A stretch of DNA of 64,000 nt, taken from positions 1-64,000 of the forward strand of contig JAPPLJ010000002.1 in assembly GCA_028819475.1 (NCBI GenBank). The letters are read 5' to 3'. This DNA comes from Rhodospirillaceae bacterium (GTDB taxonomy: Bacteria > Pseudomonadota > Alphaproteobacteria > Bin65). The position numbers and the translations under genes were made by a program. How positions within the stretch are numbered: the first letter of the stretch is position 1; each line of letters opens with the position of its first letter. The notes beneath the pieces were generated by a model. It was given only the letters and a program-made list of their open reading frames with translations. It was not told the DNA's origin and did not search any database. Below are positions 32,497-41,880 of this stretch, one piece after another.

Positions 32497-32835
32497 ATGA
32501 ACGACGTGCTGGAAAGATTCGAAGAAGACCTGAAGCAGGCCGAGGCCAGGGCACGGGGCGAAGGCCCTCCCGAAGTCGAAAGGACCGAAACGCCGGAACT
32601 CGACGTCAGGGCGATCCGGGCCGGCACCGGCCTGTCGCAAGCCGATTTCGCCAGGAGCGTCGGTGTCGACGAGGCCACGCTGCGCGATTGGGAACTGGGC
32701 CGGCAGCGGCCGGAAGGGAACGCCCGTGTCCTGCTTGCCATGATCGCAAAGGATCCGCAGATCGCGCACCGCGCCATAGGCGGAGACTCCGCGGACCGGG
32801 CGGGCGGTGCCGAATTGACCGGGAAAACGCCATGA
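32497..32835 (+). CDS. XRE/HigA-like helix-turn-helix protein
   Basis: A 112-residue DNA-binding protein. After a helical N-terminus (VLERFEEDLKQAEARARG) comes a Cro/C1-type helix-turn-helix: VRAIRAGTGLSQADFARSV followed by TLRDWELGRQRPEG. The layout resembles HigA-type antitoxins, but no toxin gene is adjacent; instead it runs by ATGA overlap into the galB-like gene. It is therefore more likely the regulator of the aromatic-acid cluster, which is inference. GGAG precedes the ATG. Confidence 0.8.
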   Translation: MNDVLERFEEDLKQAEARARGEGPPEVERTETPELDVRAIRAGTGLSQADFARSVGVDEATLRDWELGRQRPEGNARVLLAMIAKDPQIAHRAIGGDSADRAGGAELTGKTP

Positions 32836-33566
32836 GCGACCGGAGGACAGCGCTTGTCGTCAGCGCCCATGCGGCGGATTTCGTCTGGCGCTGCGGCGGC
32901 GCGATCGCCCTGCACCAGGAAAAGGGCGTCGAGGTCACGGTCGTCTGCCTCTCCTTCGGCGAGCGCGGCGAGAGCGCCCGGCTGTGGAAGCAGGACGGCG
33001 CGACGCTCGACGGGGTGAAGGCCGTGCGGCGCAGCGAAGCGGAGAAGGCCGCAGAGGCGTTGGGCGCCCATGACCTGGTTTGTTTCGACCTCGGCGACTA
33101 TCCGCTCACTCTGGACGAGGCCGCCAAATACCGGCTGGTGGACGTGCTGCGCGCGGTGCAGCCGTCCTTCATCCTCACCCACTCGAAATACGACCCGTAC
33201 AACACCGACCACATGGCGACCATGGCCTTCACCATGGAGGCGCGGATGATCGCCCAGGCCTGGGGCCACAATCCCGGCGAGAAAGTGCTCGGCGCGCCGC
33301 AGATGTATCTGTTCGAGCCGCACCAGACCGAGCAGATGGGCTGGGTGCCGAACGTGTTCCTCGACATCACGCCGGTCTGGGAGAAGAAGCGCGCCGCCAT
33401 CGAGTGCATGGAGGGCCAGCACCATCTCTGGGCCTACTACACCAACGTCGCCGAGAACCGGGGCAACCATTTCCGGCGCAATTCCGGCGGCATGGCCGGC
33501 GGGCGCGACTGCAAATACGCTGAGGGCTTCCAGGCCGTGTTCCCGCGCTGCGTGGACGAACTGTGA
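32832..33566 (+). CDS. galB: PIG-L/LmbE-family 4-oxalomesaconate hydratase (GalB-like)
   Basis: A 244-residue zinc hydrolase-fold enzyme. The N-terminal metal motif is [19 protein letters not shown], then [11 protein letters not shown] and [13 protein letters not shown]. This GalB-type variant of the LmbE fold hydrates 4-oxalomesaconate in gallate and protocatechuate meta-cleavage. The assignment rests on the motif variant and on the adjacent aldolase and tautomerase genes, which are its pathway neighbours. The start overlaps the regulator stop (ATGA) and the stop overlaps the next start (TGATG). Confidence 0.8.
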   Translation: MSDRRTALVVSAHAADFVWRCGGAIALHQEKGVEVTVVCLSFGERGESARLWKQDGATLDGVKAVRRSEAEKAAEALGAHDLVCFDLGDYPLTLDEAAKYRLVDVLRAVQPSFILTHSKYDPYNTDHMATMAFTMEARMIAQAWGHNPGEKVLGAPQMYLFEPHQTEQMGWVPNVFLDITPVWEKKRAAIECMEGQHHLWAYYTNVAENRGNHFRRNSGGMAGGRDCKYAEGFQAVFPRCVDEL

Positions 33567-34237
33567 TGGGCGTCGTCGTCCGCGATATCGAGCGGGCCGA
33601 TCCGGCGGTCATCGCGGCGCTGGGGGAATGCGGCGTCGCGACGGTCCACGAGGCCCAGGGGCGCACCGGGCTGCTCGCCTCCGCCATCCGGCCGATCTAT
33701 GCCGGCGCGGCGGCGGCGGGCTCGGCCGTTACCATCCTCGCGCCGCCGGGCGACAACTGGATGGTCCATGTCGCCATCGAGCAACTCCAGCCAGGCGACA
33801 TGCTGGTCCTCGCCGTCACCGCGCCGTCCGACGCCGGCTATTTCGGCGACCTGCTGGCGACCTCCGCCCGGGCCCGCGGCGCGGCCGGGCTGGTGGCCGA
33901 CACGGGCGTGCGCGACGTGAAGGACCTCACCGCCATGTGTTTCCCGGTCTGGTCGCGGGCGGTGTGCGCCCAAGGCACGGTGAAGAAGACGCCCGGCTCG
34001 GTCAACGTGCCGGTGGTCTGCGCCGGCGCGCCGGTCCGGTCCGGCGATGTCGTGGTCGGCGACGACGACGGCGTCTGCATCGTCCGGCGCGAAGAGGCCG
34101 CTGAGGTGCTGGCGAAGGCCCAGGCCCGGATCGCCAACGAAGACGAGAAGCGCCGGAGACTCGCCGCCGGCGAACTCGGGCTGGACATGTACGGCATGCG
34201 CGGCGACCTCGAAGCCGCCGGGCTGAAATATGTCTGA
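33566..34237 (+). CDS. ligK: 4-carboxy-4-hydroxy-2-oxoadipate aldolase (RraA-like fold)
   Basis: A 223-residue aldolase of the RraA-like HMG/CHA family (LigK, GalC, ProA). Typical sequence includes [20 protein letters not shown], a GD-type loop [20 protein letters not shown], and the active-site [14 protein letters not shown], whose Arg and Asp bind pyruvate and the divalent metal. It cleaves 4-carboxy-4-hydroxy-2-oxoadipate to pyruvate and oxaloacetate, the last step of the 4,5-cleavage pathway. It overlaps the tautomerase gene by eight bases. Confidence 0.85.
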   Translation: MGVVVRDIERADPAVIAALGECGVATVHEAQGRTGLLASAIRPIYAGAAAAGSAVTILAPPGDNWMVHVAIEQLQPGDMLVLAVTAPSDAGYFGDLLATSARARGAAGLVADTGVRDVKDLTAMCFPVWSRAVCAQGTVKKTPGSVNVPVVCAGAPVRSGDVVVGDDDGVCIVRREEAAEVLAKAQARIANEDEKRRRLAAGELGLDMYGMRGDLEAAGLKYV

Positions 34238-35300
34238 CGAGATTCCAAGCGGCGTGCGTTGCCTGTGGATGCGCGGCGGCACGTCGAAGGGCGGCTATTT
34301 CCTCGCCGAAGACCTGCCGGCCGACCCGGCGGCGCGCGACGCATTTCTGCGCCGGGTCATGGGCTCGCCCGATCCGCGCCAGATCGACGGCATGGGCGGG
34401 GCCGACCCGCTGACCTCGAAGGTTGCGGTGGTCTCGCCGTCGGTGCGCGCCGGCGTCGATGTCGATTACCTCTTCCTTCAGGTGAGCGTCGACGCGCCGC
34501 TGGTCTCCGATGCCCAGACCTGCGGCAACATCCTGGCCGGGGTCGGTCCCTTCGCCATCGAGCGCGGCCTCGCGCCGGCGCGCGACGGCGAAACGCCGGT
34601 GACGATCCATCTGGTGAATACCGGCCAGACCGCGACCGCGACCGTGCAGACGCCGGGTGGGGCGGTCCGCTATACCGGCGACGCCCGGATCGACGGCGTG
34701 CCGGGCGCCGCCGCGCCGGTGCCGCTGCAGTTCCGGGACACCGCCGGCGCGACCTGCGGCGCGCTGCTGCCGACCGGCCGGCCGGTCGACCGGATCGACG
34801 GGATCGAGGTCACGCTGATTGACAACGGCATGCCCTGCGTGGTGCTGCGGGCGGCGGACGCCGGGATCGCCGGCACGGAAAGCCGCGAGGTGCTGGATGC
34901 CGATGCCGACCTGAAGATCAGGCTCGAACGCCTGCGCCTCGCCTGCGGCCCACTGATGAACCTGGGCAACGTCGTGGCGAAGACGGTGCCCAAAATGACC
35001 ATGGTGAGCGCGCCGCAACAGGGCGGGGCGATAAACACCCGGACCTTCATCCCGCACCGCTGCCACGCGACCATCGGCGTGCTCGGCGCAGTCAGCGTCG
35101 CCACGGCCTGCCTGCTGCCGGAATCGCCCGCCGCGGCGCTCGCCGCCCTGCCGCCGGGCAACCCGAAGACGCTGGAAATCGAGCATCCGTCCGGGCAGAC
35201 CTCGGTGATCGCGGCGCTGGCCGACGACGGCAGCGTGGCCGCGGCGGCCATCCTGCGCACCGCCAACAAGTTGATGGACGGCACGGTCTTTGCGGGCTAG
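34230..35300 (+). CDS. galD: PrpF-fold 4-oxalomesaconate tautomerase (GalD-like)
   Basis: A 356-residue PrpF-family isomerase with the N-terminal signature [19 protein letters not shown] and [15 protein letters not shown], followed by [17 protein letters not shown]. PrpF enzymes isomerise methylaconitate-type tricarboxylates; the GalD branch converts the keto and enol forms of 4-oxalomesaconate. The flanking hydratase and aldolase favour GalD over PrpF. The later stretch [20 protein letters not shown] is also family-typical. Confidence 0.82.
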   Translation: MSDEIPSGVRCLWMRGGTSKGGYFLAEDLPADPAARDAFLRRVMGSPDPRQIDGMGGADPLTSKVAVVSPSVRAGVDVDYLFLQVSVDAPLVSDAQTCGNILAGVGPFAIERGLAPARDGETPVTIHLVNTGQTATATVQTPGGAVRYTGDARIDGVPGAAAPVPLQFRDTAGATCGALLPTGRPVDRIDGIEVTLIDNGMPCVVLRAADAGIAGTESREVLDADADLKIRLERLRLACGPLMNLGNVVAKTVPKMTMVSAPQQGGAINTRTFIPHRCHATIGVLGAVSVATACLLPESPAAALAALPPGNPKTLEIEHPSGQTSVIAALADDGSVAAAAILRTANKLMDGTVFAG

Positions 35301-35337
35301 CACGGTCGCGCCCGATCCTGCGCAAGGACTGCCGCCC

Positions 35338-36225
35338 ATGACCCGCATCCATATCCAGTTCTCCCTGTTCTCGGCCTTCTATTCGCCGCTGATCGCGACC
35401 ATGGCCGGCGGATTTCTGACCGAGGAAGGGCTGGAGGCCGACTGGTCGGTGTCGCCGCCGGGCGTTTCCGCCATCGCGGCCCTTAAGGACGGCTCGGCCC
35501 ATGTCGTCCAGTCGGCGCTCAGCCAGGCCTTCGGGCCGCTGTCGAAGGGCGAGGCGCCCGGCGTCGTCCACTTCGCCCAGATCAACGAGATGGACGGCTT
35601 CTTCCTGACCGGGCGGGAACCGGATGCGGATTTCGACTGGCGCAGGCTGGAGCGCGCGGAGGTCGTGCTGTTCGGCGGCGGCCAGCCGCTCGCCATGTTC
35701 AGATATGCCTGCCACAAGGCCGGCATTGATTTCGAGAAGATTGCCGCCATCCATCCCGGCGGCGCCGCCGATATCGACCGCGCCTTCCGCGAGGGGCAGG
35801 GCGCGTACGTCCAGCAGCAGGGGCCGTTCCCCCAGCAGCTCGAGGCCGACGGGATCGGCCATGTCGTGGCGCAGGTCGGGCTCCAGGTCGGCCGCTGCGG
35901 CTTCTCCAGCCTGTGCGCCCGGCCGGACTGGCTGGAAACCGATATGGCGAGGGCCTTCACCCGCGCCTACCGCCGGGCCCGGCGCTGGCTCAACGAGACG
36001 CCGGCCGCCGAGGTCGCGCGCGCCGAGGACTCCTTTTTCCCGGACATCGACCTGCCCGTGCTCGAACGCTGCATCGCGACCTACCAGCAACTCGGCTGCT
36101 GGGCGCCCCATATCGAGATCACGCCCGATGCCTTCGAGGCGACGCTGGATATCTATGAATACAACGGCCTGATCGGCGAGCGCTTCGCCTACGACCGGGT
36201 TTGCGCCGCACCGCCGGAGGGCTAG
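35338..36225 (+). CDS. NMT1/SsuA-like substrate-binding-fold protein without a signal peptide
   Basis: A 295-residue protein with the fold of aromatic/sulfonate and thiamine-precursor binding proteins: HIQFSLFSAFYSPLIATMAG at the N-terminus, a GFLTEEGLEADW loop, and DGSAHVVQSALSQAFGPL. There is no signal peptide or lipobox, so it is predicted to stay in the cytoplasm, unlike a normal ABC binding protein. It follows galD by 37 bases and precedes the carboxymuconolactone-decarboxylase-like gene by four, so it belongs to the same operon. It could be an enzyme or ligand sensor of that pathway. Confidence 0.75.
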   Translation: MTRIHIQFSLFSAFYSPLIATMAGGFLTEEGLEADWSVSPPGVSAIAALKDGSAHVVQSALSQAFGPLSKGEAPGVVHFAQINEMDGFFLTGREPDADFDWRRLERAEVVLFGGGQPLAMFRYACHKAGIDFEKIAAIHPGGAADIDRAFREGQGAYVQQQGPFPQQLEADGIGHVVAQVGLQVGRCGFSSLCARPDWLETDMARAFTRAYRRARRWLNETPAAEVARAEDSFFPDIDLPVLERCIATYQQLGCWAPHIEITPDAFEATLDIYEYNGLIGERFAYDRVCAAPPEG

Positions 36226-36229
36226 AGCG

Positions 36230-36793
36230 ATGTCCCGTTACGACGAGATCGATCTCGCCAATCTGAGCACGGACCAGCAGGCGGTGGCCGACGCCATCGC
36301 CGGCGGGCCGCGCGGCTCGTTGCGCGGGCCGTTCGTGCCCTGGTTGCTCAGCCCGGGGATGGCCGATCCGGCGCAGCGGCTCGGCGCCTTCCTGCGCTTC
36401 CGCACCGTTATCCCACAGCGGCTCAAGGAACTGGCGATCCTGTTCACCGCCCGCCGGTGGGACGCCGGCTTCGAATGGAGCGTGCATGCGAAGCTGGCGC
36501 TGGAGGCCGGCCTGCCGCGCCCGGCGGTCGAGGCGATCGGCCGGGGCGAGGCGCCGGATTTCGCCGATCCGGACGACGACCTGATCTGGCGGGCCTGCCG
36601 GGAAATGTACGAGACGCGCCGCTTCTCCGACGGAACCTTCGCCGCGCTGAAGGCGCTGCTCGGGCCGCAGGGCGTCGCCGAACTGGCCGGCCTGCTCGGC
36701 TACTACGCCCTGGTCTCGATCACCCTCAACGCCTACGAGGTGCCGGCTCTGGACGACGCCGCCGTCCCGGACCTCGCCGAAATCGCCCGGTAG
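36230..36793 (+). CDS. Carboxymuconolactone decarboxylase family protein
   Basis: A 187-residue all-helical protein. The stretch RLKELAILFTARRWDAGFEW followed by SVHAKLALEAGLP is the CMD family core; the C-x-x-C redox pair of AhpD-type members is absent, so a decarboxylase or structural role is more likely than peroxidase reduction. It ends an operon of aromatic ring-cleavage genes, which fits the family's link to beta-ketoadipate-type pathways. Confidence 0.83.
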   Translation: MSRYDEIDLANLSTDQQAVADAIAGGPRGSLRGPFVPWLLSPGMADPAQRLGAFLRFRTVIPQRLKELAILFTARRWDAGFEWSVHAKLALEAGLPRPAVEAIGRGEAPDFADPDDDLIWRACREMYETRRFSDGTFAALKALLGPQGVAELAGLLGYYALVSITLNAYEVPALDDAAVPDLAEIAR

Positions 36794-36815
36794 CCCGGCG
36801 CCCTCCCGGTCCCGC

Positions 36816-37166
36816 TCAGTACAGCCGGCCGCCGTCGGGTACATCGCGGTCGACGCCGATCAGCACGACCTCGCCGTCCGCGTCCGGGAAGCCGAGCACT
36901 AGGATCTCCGACATGATGTTGGCGATCTGCTTGGGCGGGAAATTGAGCACCGCCGCGACCTTGCGGCCGACCAGAGCCTCCGGGGCATAGTGCGCGGTGA
37001 TCTGCGCCGAGGATTTGCGCGTGCCGATGGCCGCGCCGAAATCGACCGTCAGGATATAGGCCGGCTTGCGGGCCTTCTCGAACGGCTCGGCGGTCAATAC
37101 CGTGCCGACCCGGATATCGACCTTCTCGAAGTCCGCCCAGGAAATGGTGTCTGCAACCGCGCTCAT
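36816..37166 (-). CDS. csaA: CsaA-type tRNA-binding-domain protein
   Basis: A 116-residue protein consisting of a single tRNA-binding OB fold: ISWADFEKVDIRVGTVLTAE, then KPAYILTVDFG, GRKVAAVLNFPPKQIANIMS and LVLGFPDADGEVVLIG. CsaA proteins act as small dimeric chaperones linked to secretion and bind tRNA. The ATG at 37166 gives the standard N-terminus. It converges on the aromatic-acid operon. Confidence 0.9.
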   Translation of the reverse strand: MSAVADTISWADFEKVDIRVGTVLTAEPFEKARKPAYILTVDFGAAIGTRKSSAQITAHYAPEALVGRKVAAVLNFPPKQIANIMSEILVLGFPDADGEVVLIGVDRDVPDGGRLY

Positions 37167-37234
37167 CGGGCGCGTTATAGCAGCCCGGCGGGCGGAGTCC
37201 CTTGCGAATTGGCCCCTCGCTGCAAAGGATATCA

Positions 37235-37390
37235 TTCCCCTTCTTCAGAGGGGGAAGTGGCCGAGCGCAGCGAGGTCGATGGGGGTGCCGTGTCTGTCCG
37301 AAATGAGCCGCCTTGCGGCGGCGCGCGTCTGGCGACGCGCCACCCCCACCCCGATTCTTTTCCGAGCCTCCCCCTCTGAAGAGGGGGAGG
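37235..37390. repeat. Intergenic palindromic repeat, family 2, copy 2
   Basis: About 156 bases with ends TTCTTCAGAGGGGGAAG and CCCCCTCTGAAGAGGGGGAG and the shared inner sequence GTGGCCGAGCGCAGCGAGGT followed by GATGGGGGTGCCGT. It matches 24343-24500 except for the short centre. It lies between csaA and the TetR-type gene. Confidence 0.85.
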
Positions 37391-37462
37391 TATAGCGCCT
37401 CGCATGGGCGCGGAATTTCGTAGGGTAATCCTTGGCGGAAGGGGATTCGATTTGGAGCCGCC

Positions 37463-38104
37463 TCAGGCCGCCGGCGCCGGTTCGGCGTCGGGATCAAGGG
37501 CATCGTCCGCGCCCCGCCGCCGGCCGAAGGGCGAACGCATGGTGGCGAACTGCTCGGCCCGCTTCAGGTTGCGGTCGAGCGCCGCCATGGTCTTCGCCAT
37601 GTCCTCGCTGTCGTCGCGCAGCCAGACGTTGAGAGTTGCGGCAAAGACGACCGCAAGGCCCTTGACCCGCAGGCCGCCGAGCCAGCCCGCCGTGCCGATG
37701 CCCGCCGCCTCCAGCATCCAGCGCATGGAGCGCAGCAGCCGGCAGCCGCCGCACAGGATTTCGGCAACGCCGCCGCTGCCGGCGTCGCGCACCACGGCGC
37801 GGAGGCCGTCCTTGTAGGGATTGAGCGCATCGAAGCGCTGCATGAGGATATCGAACAGCCGGTCGCGGTACGACGAGTCTTCGTCGTCGGACTGTTGCGC
37901 CCCTGTCAGCACGATCCGGTCGATATGGCGGACGAAGCCGTCGAGCAGCGCTTCCTTCGAGGTGTAGCGGGCGTGCAGGTCGGCCAGCGACAGGCCGGCC
38001 TCTTCGGCGATGTCGGCAAGCCTGGTCCGGCGCCAGCCGATGCCGGCGCCCGCCCGCATGGCGGCGGCGTAGATGTCGCTGTCGGCAATCTTCTCCTGGG
38101 CCAT
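37463..38104 (-). CDS. TetR-family transcriptional regulator
   Basis: A 213-residue regulator. The N-terminal helix-turn-helix reads RTRLADIAEEAGLSLADLHA followed by RYTSKEALLDGFV, the TetR pattern. The effector domain includes a Cys-Gly-Gly-Cys stretch (ILCGGCRLLRSMRW) that could respond to thiols or metal, and LRVKGLAVVFAATLNVWLRD, reminiscent of COQ9-like C-terminal domains. Target genes are unknown; nearest divergent gene is the sigma factor. Confidence 0.85.
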   Translation of the reverse strand: MAQEKIADSDIYAAAMRAGAGIGWRRTRLADIAEEAGLSLADLHARYTSKEALLDGFVRHIDRIVLTGAQQSDDEDSSYRDRLFDILMQRFDALNPYKDGLRAVVRDAGSGGVAEILCGGCRLLRSMRWMLEAAGIGTAGWLGGLRVKGLAVVFAATLNVWLRDDSEDMAKTMAALDRNLKRAEQFATMRSPFGRRRGADDALDPDAEPAPAA

Positions 38105-38302
38105 CGGTCGCTCCCTGAAGCTGTTGAGGGGAAACTGCCGGAGGATGTTCTCCTATTGTAGCACGAAATCCGGTCGCACCGGTTCCAATTCTCGGCCGAG
38201 TGTGCGATTTTCGCCGGGTCGGGCGGCGCCCAACGCGCCGCCCGGCGCATCGCAAACGCGCGCCGCCCGATCGTTCGAAGGCGGACAATCCGGTTTGACG
38301 CC

Positions 38303-39157
38303 ATGCACCGGCCCGGACCCGGATACCTGTTTCGCAAGCGCGGACCGCTGCTCTCCGTGTCGGTCGAGGAGGAGCGCGACCTCGCCCGGCGCAGCCAGGC
38401 CGGCGACCGCGAGGCGTCGGACCGGCTGCTGCGCGCGCATCTGGCCTTCATCGTCAGCATCGCGCGGAAATACCGGCGCTACGGCGTGCCGATGAACGAT
38501 CTGGTGCAGGAAGGCTCGATCGGCCTGCTGCACGCCATCAGGAAATTCGATCCGTCGGCCGGCGCCCGGCTCTCGACCTATGCGCGCTGGTGGGTGCGCG
38601 CGGCGATCCAGGATCATGTCGTGCGCTCCTGGTCCCTGGTGCGCATCGGCACGACGGCGGCGCAGAAGGCCATGTTCTTCCACCTGCGCCGCAAGATGGC
38701 GGAAATCCGGGGCGGCCCCGACTCCGTGACCGGGAACCCCATGACCGAAGAAAGGCTGCGCCCGGTCGCGCGGAAATTCGGCGTGCCGCTTAAGGAGGCG
38801 ATGGCGCTGGCCCGGCGCGCGGCGGAGAAGGACCGGTCGCTCAACCAGCGCGTCCGCGCCGACGATCCGGCCGAGTGGGGCGACCGCCTGGCCGACGAGC
38901 GGGAAAGCCCGGAAGACGCGGCGGCCGGCGCGAGCGCGGACCGGTTCCGCCGCGGCCTGGTCGCCAAGGCGCTCAAGTCGCTGAGCGGCCGGGAGCGCGC
39001 CATCATCGCCGGGCGCTTCATGGCCGACACGCGCAGGACCCGCGGCGCCATCGCCGCCGATCTCGGCATCTCGCGCGAACGGGTCCGCCAGCTCGAAATC
39101 TCCGCCCTCGACAAGCTGCGCCGCCTGCTCGGCCGCAAGGGACTGGAGGCGATTTAG
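38303..39157 (+). CDS. RpoH-like (sigma-32 family) RNA polymerase sigma factor
   Basis: A 284-residue alternative sigma factor. Region 2 shows HLAFIVSIARKYRRYGVPMN followed by LVQEGSIGLLHAIRKFDPSA, and region 2.4 is LSTYARWWVRAAIQDHVVRS. The RpoH box appears as QKAMFFHLRRKM. Region 4 is RTRGAIAADLGISRERVRQL. Alphaproteobacteria often have two RpoH paralogues; this may be a secondary one because the N-terminus and the box differ from the classical QRKLFFNLR. Expected role: heat or oxidative stress transcription. Confidence 0.87.
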   Translation: MHRPGPGYLFRKRGPLLSVSVEEERDLARRSQAGDREASDRLLRAHLAFIVSIARKYRRYGVPMNDLVQEGSIGLLHAIRKFDPSAGARLSTYARWWVRAAIQDHVVRSWSLVRIGTTAAQKAMFFHLRRKMAEIRGGPDSVTGNPMTEERLRPVARKFGVPLKEAMALARRAAEKDRSLNQRVRADDPAEWGDRLADERESPEDAAAGASADRFRRGLVAKALKSLSGRERAIIAGRFMADTRRTRGAIAADLGISRERVRQLEISALDKLRRLLGRKGLEAI

Positions 39158-39275
39158 GGCGTACCCGTCTTCGAGCGATTTTCGTGGATTTGGTCCCGTT
39201 GGGCGGACAGGTCGATCCGGCCGGCGCCGGCGCGTTGCGCGACGCTGATTATCTGCCCTGCCGGCCCGACGGCGG

Positions 39276-40181
39276 TTACGGGTTCACGATCTCCAGTCCG
39301 AGGGTGCGGACCAGCTTCGGCACCTCGTCGAGGATGAAGGCGCGGAAGGCGAGCGCCACCGGGCTCGGCACGGTATCGCTCCGGCTCAGCAGGCCCACCA
39401 CGCGCCACATATTCTCTTCGGCCAGATCGAGGGCGACGACGTCCTCGGGCAGATCGACCGCCGCCAGCGCCGGCAGCAGGGTGACCCCGAATCCCGATTT
39501 CGCGAGCGCGAGCAGCGACGTCACGTTCCGGACATACATCGACGCCTTTTCCGACAGGGCCTTGTAACCCGGCGCGTCGATCGTGTCGGATGCGCCGTTC
39601 AGAATCAGGCCCTGGCTCTCGATGTCGGCCCAGTTCACGAGTTTTCCGGCGGCCGCCAGGTTGCAGCCGGCGTTGCAGATGACCTTGAAGCGATCCCGGA
39701 ACAGCGGTTCGAAGGCCGCCGTCGTTCGGGAAAGCGGCCGGCCCGCAATACCGAGGTCCGCCTGTCCGGATTCGACGGACCTGAGGACGTTCCGGCTGTC
39801 GGTGTCCAGAAGTTCTATTTCAACGCCGGGCCGGTCGAGCACGAAGCGGGGCAGCAGCGAGGGGACGAGATTGGCGGCGACCGAGGGGACGGACGCCAGA
39901 GTGAGGCGGCCGATCCGGTTCCTGGCATAGGCGTGGATGCCGTCGATCATCCGGTCGTAATTCTGGATCTGGAGGCGTCCCGTCTCGAGCATGAACGCGC
40001 CGAGAGGCGTCAGGCTGCTCTTTCGGTCGGTCTCGAACAGCGCGCCCCCGACTTCGTGCTCCAGTTGCTTGAGCGTCATCGAAACCGCCGAAGCGGTCCG
40101 GCACAGCCGTTCGGCCGCATCCCTGATGTTGCCGGCTTCGGCCACGGTGACGAAGGTCCGCAGGGTCTCCAGTTTGATCAT
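39276..40181 (-). CDS. LysR-family transcriptional regulator
   Basis: A 301-residue LysR-type regulator. The N-terminal winged helix is ETLRTFVTVAEAGNIRDAAE then CRTASAVSMTLKQLEHEVGG, and the effector domain contains LTLASVPSVAANLVPSLLP. It is divergent from the glycine-betaine-type importer at 40661 and probably controls it; two LysR-type sites lie between them, one 11 bases from its own start, suggesting autoregulation. Confidence 0.92.
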   Translation of the reverse strand: MIKLETLRTFVTVAEAGNIRDAAERLCRTASAVSMTLKQLEHEVGGALFETDRKSSLTPLGAFMLETGRLQIQNYDRMIDGIHAYARNRIGRLTLASVPSVAANLVPSLLPRFVLDRPGVEIELLDTDSRNVLRSVESGQADLGIAGRPLSRTTAAFEPLFRDRFKVICNAGCNLAAAGKLVNWADIESQGLILNGASDTIDAPGYKALSEKASMYVRNVTSLLALAKSGFGVTLLPALAAVDLPEDVVALDLAEENMWRVVGLLSRSDTVPSPVALAFRAFILDEVPKLVRTLGLEIVNP

Positions 40182-40660
40182 GGCCGTCGCGCTTCAGAAA
40201 ATTTGAAGAAAATGGCATGAATTTCGATTCGATTGAATCCCGGTCACAAGCGCGCCGCCGCTCCTGCCCGCGGATGTTTCCGGGTGCAGCTTCAGAAAAT
40301 TTCAAATTAAAATCAATTATATCGAATTGCTTGAAGCAACGCACCCTTCCATTCTGCGCGACGGGACCGTGACGCCGGGCCGGAAGTCACAGAGAACGAA
40401 CCGGAAATCTGTCGCCGGTTGCGGCGTTCGCGGTTGAGAGGTTCCGGCGGGAATGCGGCGCGCAGGGGCGTTTCCCCCCGGGCGAACCCGAGGCGTCGCC
40501 GACGGCGGTGAAACCGGCCGGCGGATGCGTGACCGTTATGCCGCCCGACTCTCTTTAATTCGATGGTTCGGGCGAAGCAGGTCGCGTATCCGGATGGCCC
40601 CGCCATTATCGCCGCGGTGCCATCGGCGATCTGCCGAATCGAGACAAACCCAGGGAGAAA
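40182..40660. promoter_or_regulatory. Divergent regulatory region between lysR-type gene and betaine importer, with two LysR-type sites
   Basis: No gene is visible in these 479 bases. At 40192-40208 the sequence CTTCAGAAAATTTGAAG is a perfect 5-base inverted repeat spaced by seven bases, with inner T-N11-A spacing as in LysR boxes. A near copy, CTTCAGAAAATTTCAAA, starts at 40290. An AT-rich stretch follows (40300-40335). The remaining part up to the binding-protein start is GC-rich with no clear signal apart from the AGGGAGAAA ribosome-binding site at about 40650. Confidence 0.6.
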
Positions 40661-41686
40661 ATGAAAATGCGAATTCCAAGACTGACCCTCGCGGCAGCGG
40701 CCGTCGCGGCCATTGCCGCGGCGCCGGGAACCGCCCAGGCGGCGACCGGCTGCGGCACCAAGGACGAGATCACGATCGCCAGCATGACCTGGATGTCGGG
40801 AATCGTACTGGCGCAGACGGCCCACCGCATCCTGACCGCGGGCTACGGCTGCAACGCCAAGCTGGTGCCCGGCGATACGGTGCCGACGGCGACCAGCATG
40901 CTGACCAAGAACAAACCCCATATCGCGCCGGAACTGTGGATCAGCACCGCCTCGTCGATCTGGGAGAAGATCAAGAAGAAGGGCAACGTCTACAAGGCGG
41001 GCGACGTGTTCAGCGAAGGCGGCAAGGAAGGCTGGTGGATTCCGGACTATGTCGCCAAGGCCAACCCGGGCCTCAAGTCCATCGGCGATCTCAAGGATCC
41101 GAAATACGCCAAGCTTTTCGTCGAGGCCCAGAGCGACGGCAAGAGCCGGCTCTATGCCTGCCCGCCGGGCTGGGCGTGCGAGATCATCAACGGCAACCTG
41201 TTCAAGGCGCTGGGGCTGGCGAAGGCCAACTACCAGCTGTTCTCGCCCGGCTCGGGCGCCAACCTGAAGGCGTCGATCGCGCGCAGCGTCACGCGCAAGA
41301 AGCCGATCCTGGCCTACTATTGGGGCCCGACAGCCGTGATCGGGCGCTACAAGCTGGTGCGCCTGAACATGCCGGCCTACGACGCCAAGAGGTTCCTGTG
41401 CCTGACCGACCGGAACTGCGCCAACCCGCAGGTTTCGGGCTGGAAGGCCGGCGAAGTCGCCGTTGCGGTGGTGACCAGCCTCAAGGAGAAGGCGCCGAAC
41501 GTCGCGGCCTTCCTGGGCAAGATGCAGGTGCCGAATGCGGTGATCAACAGCGTGCTCGCCTGGGGCGACGACCGCAAGGCAAACCCGGAAGCGGTAACCG
41601 ACCATTTCCTGAAGACGCAGCAGGCGGTTTGGGCCAAGTGGGTGCCGGCCGATGTTGCGGCCAAGGTGAAGGCGAGCCTCAAGTAA
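40661..41686 (+). CDS. proX: Glycine betaine/proline-type ABC binding protein (ProX-like)
   Basis: A 341-residue periplasmic binding protein of the OpuAC/ProX type. A signal peptide ends near GTAQA-AT. The mature protein starts DEITIASMTWMSGIVLAQTA, then VPTATSMLTKNKPHIAPELW, and has Trp-rich ligand loops (KEGWWIPDYVA, PPGWACEIING) consistent with a quaternary-ammonium aromatic cage. Several Cys pairs are present. Betaine, choline or a related compound is the likely ligand. Confidence 0.87.
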   Translation: MKMRIPRLTLAAAAVAAIAAAPGTAQAATGCGTKDEITIASMTWMSGIVLAQTAHRILTAGYGCNAKLVPGDTVPTATSMLTKNKPHIAPELWISTASSIWEKIKKKGNVYKAGDVFSEGGKEGWWIPDYVAKANPGLKSIGDLKDPKYAKLFVEAQSDGKSRLYACPPGWACEIINGNLFKALGLAKANYQLFSPGSGANLKASIARSVTRKKPILAYYWGPTAVIGRYKLVRLNMPAYDAKRFLCLTDRNCANPQVSGWKAGEVAVAVVTSLKEKAPNVAAFLGKMQVPNAVINSVLAWGDDRKANPEAVTDHFLKTQQAVWAKWVPADVAAKVKASLK

Positions 41687-41880
41687 ATCGAGGCGCTATC
41701 GCGTCGATCGACCGGCGGGCGTCCATCCGGGCGTCCGCCGGTTCGTTTTCGGGGCCGGGGCTTACCGGTTCGACACGCCGGTTGTAAGGTCGGCTTCGCC
41801 GGCCGCCGCCGGCGCGCTGCGCTTGCCCCCGGCGTCGCGGCTTGGGCGGCCGCAGAATCCGCGGGGAGGCGGTACAGGAC

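Noticed and set aside
32497..32835. HigA antitoxin of a toxin-antitoxin pair
   Set aside because: No toxin gene next to it; it is translationally coupled to a catabolic gene.
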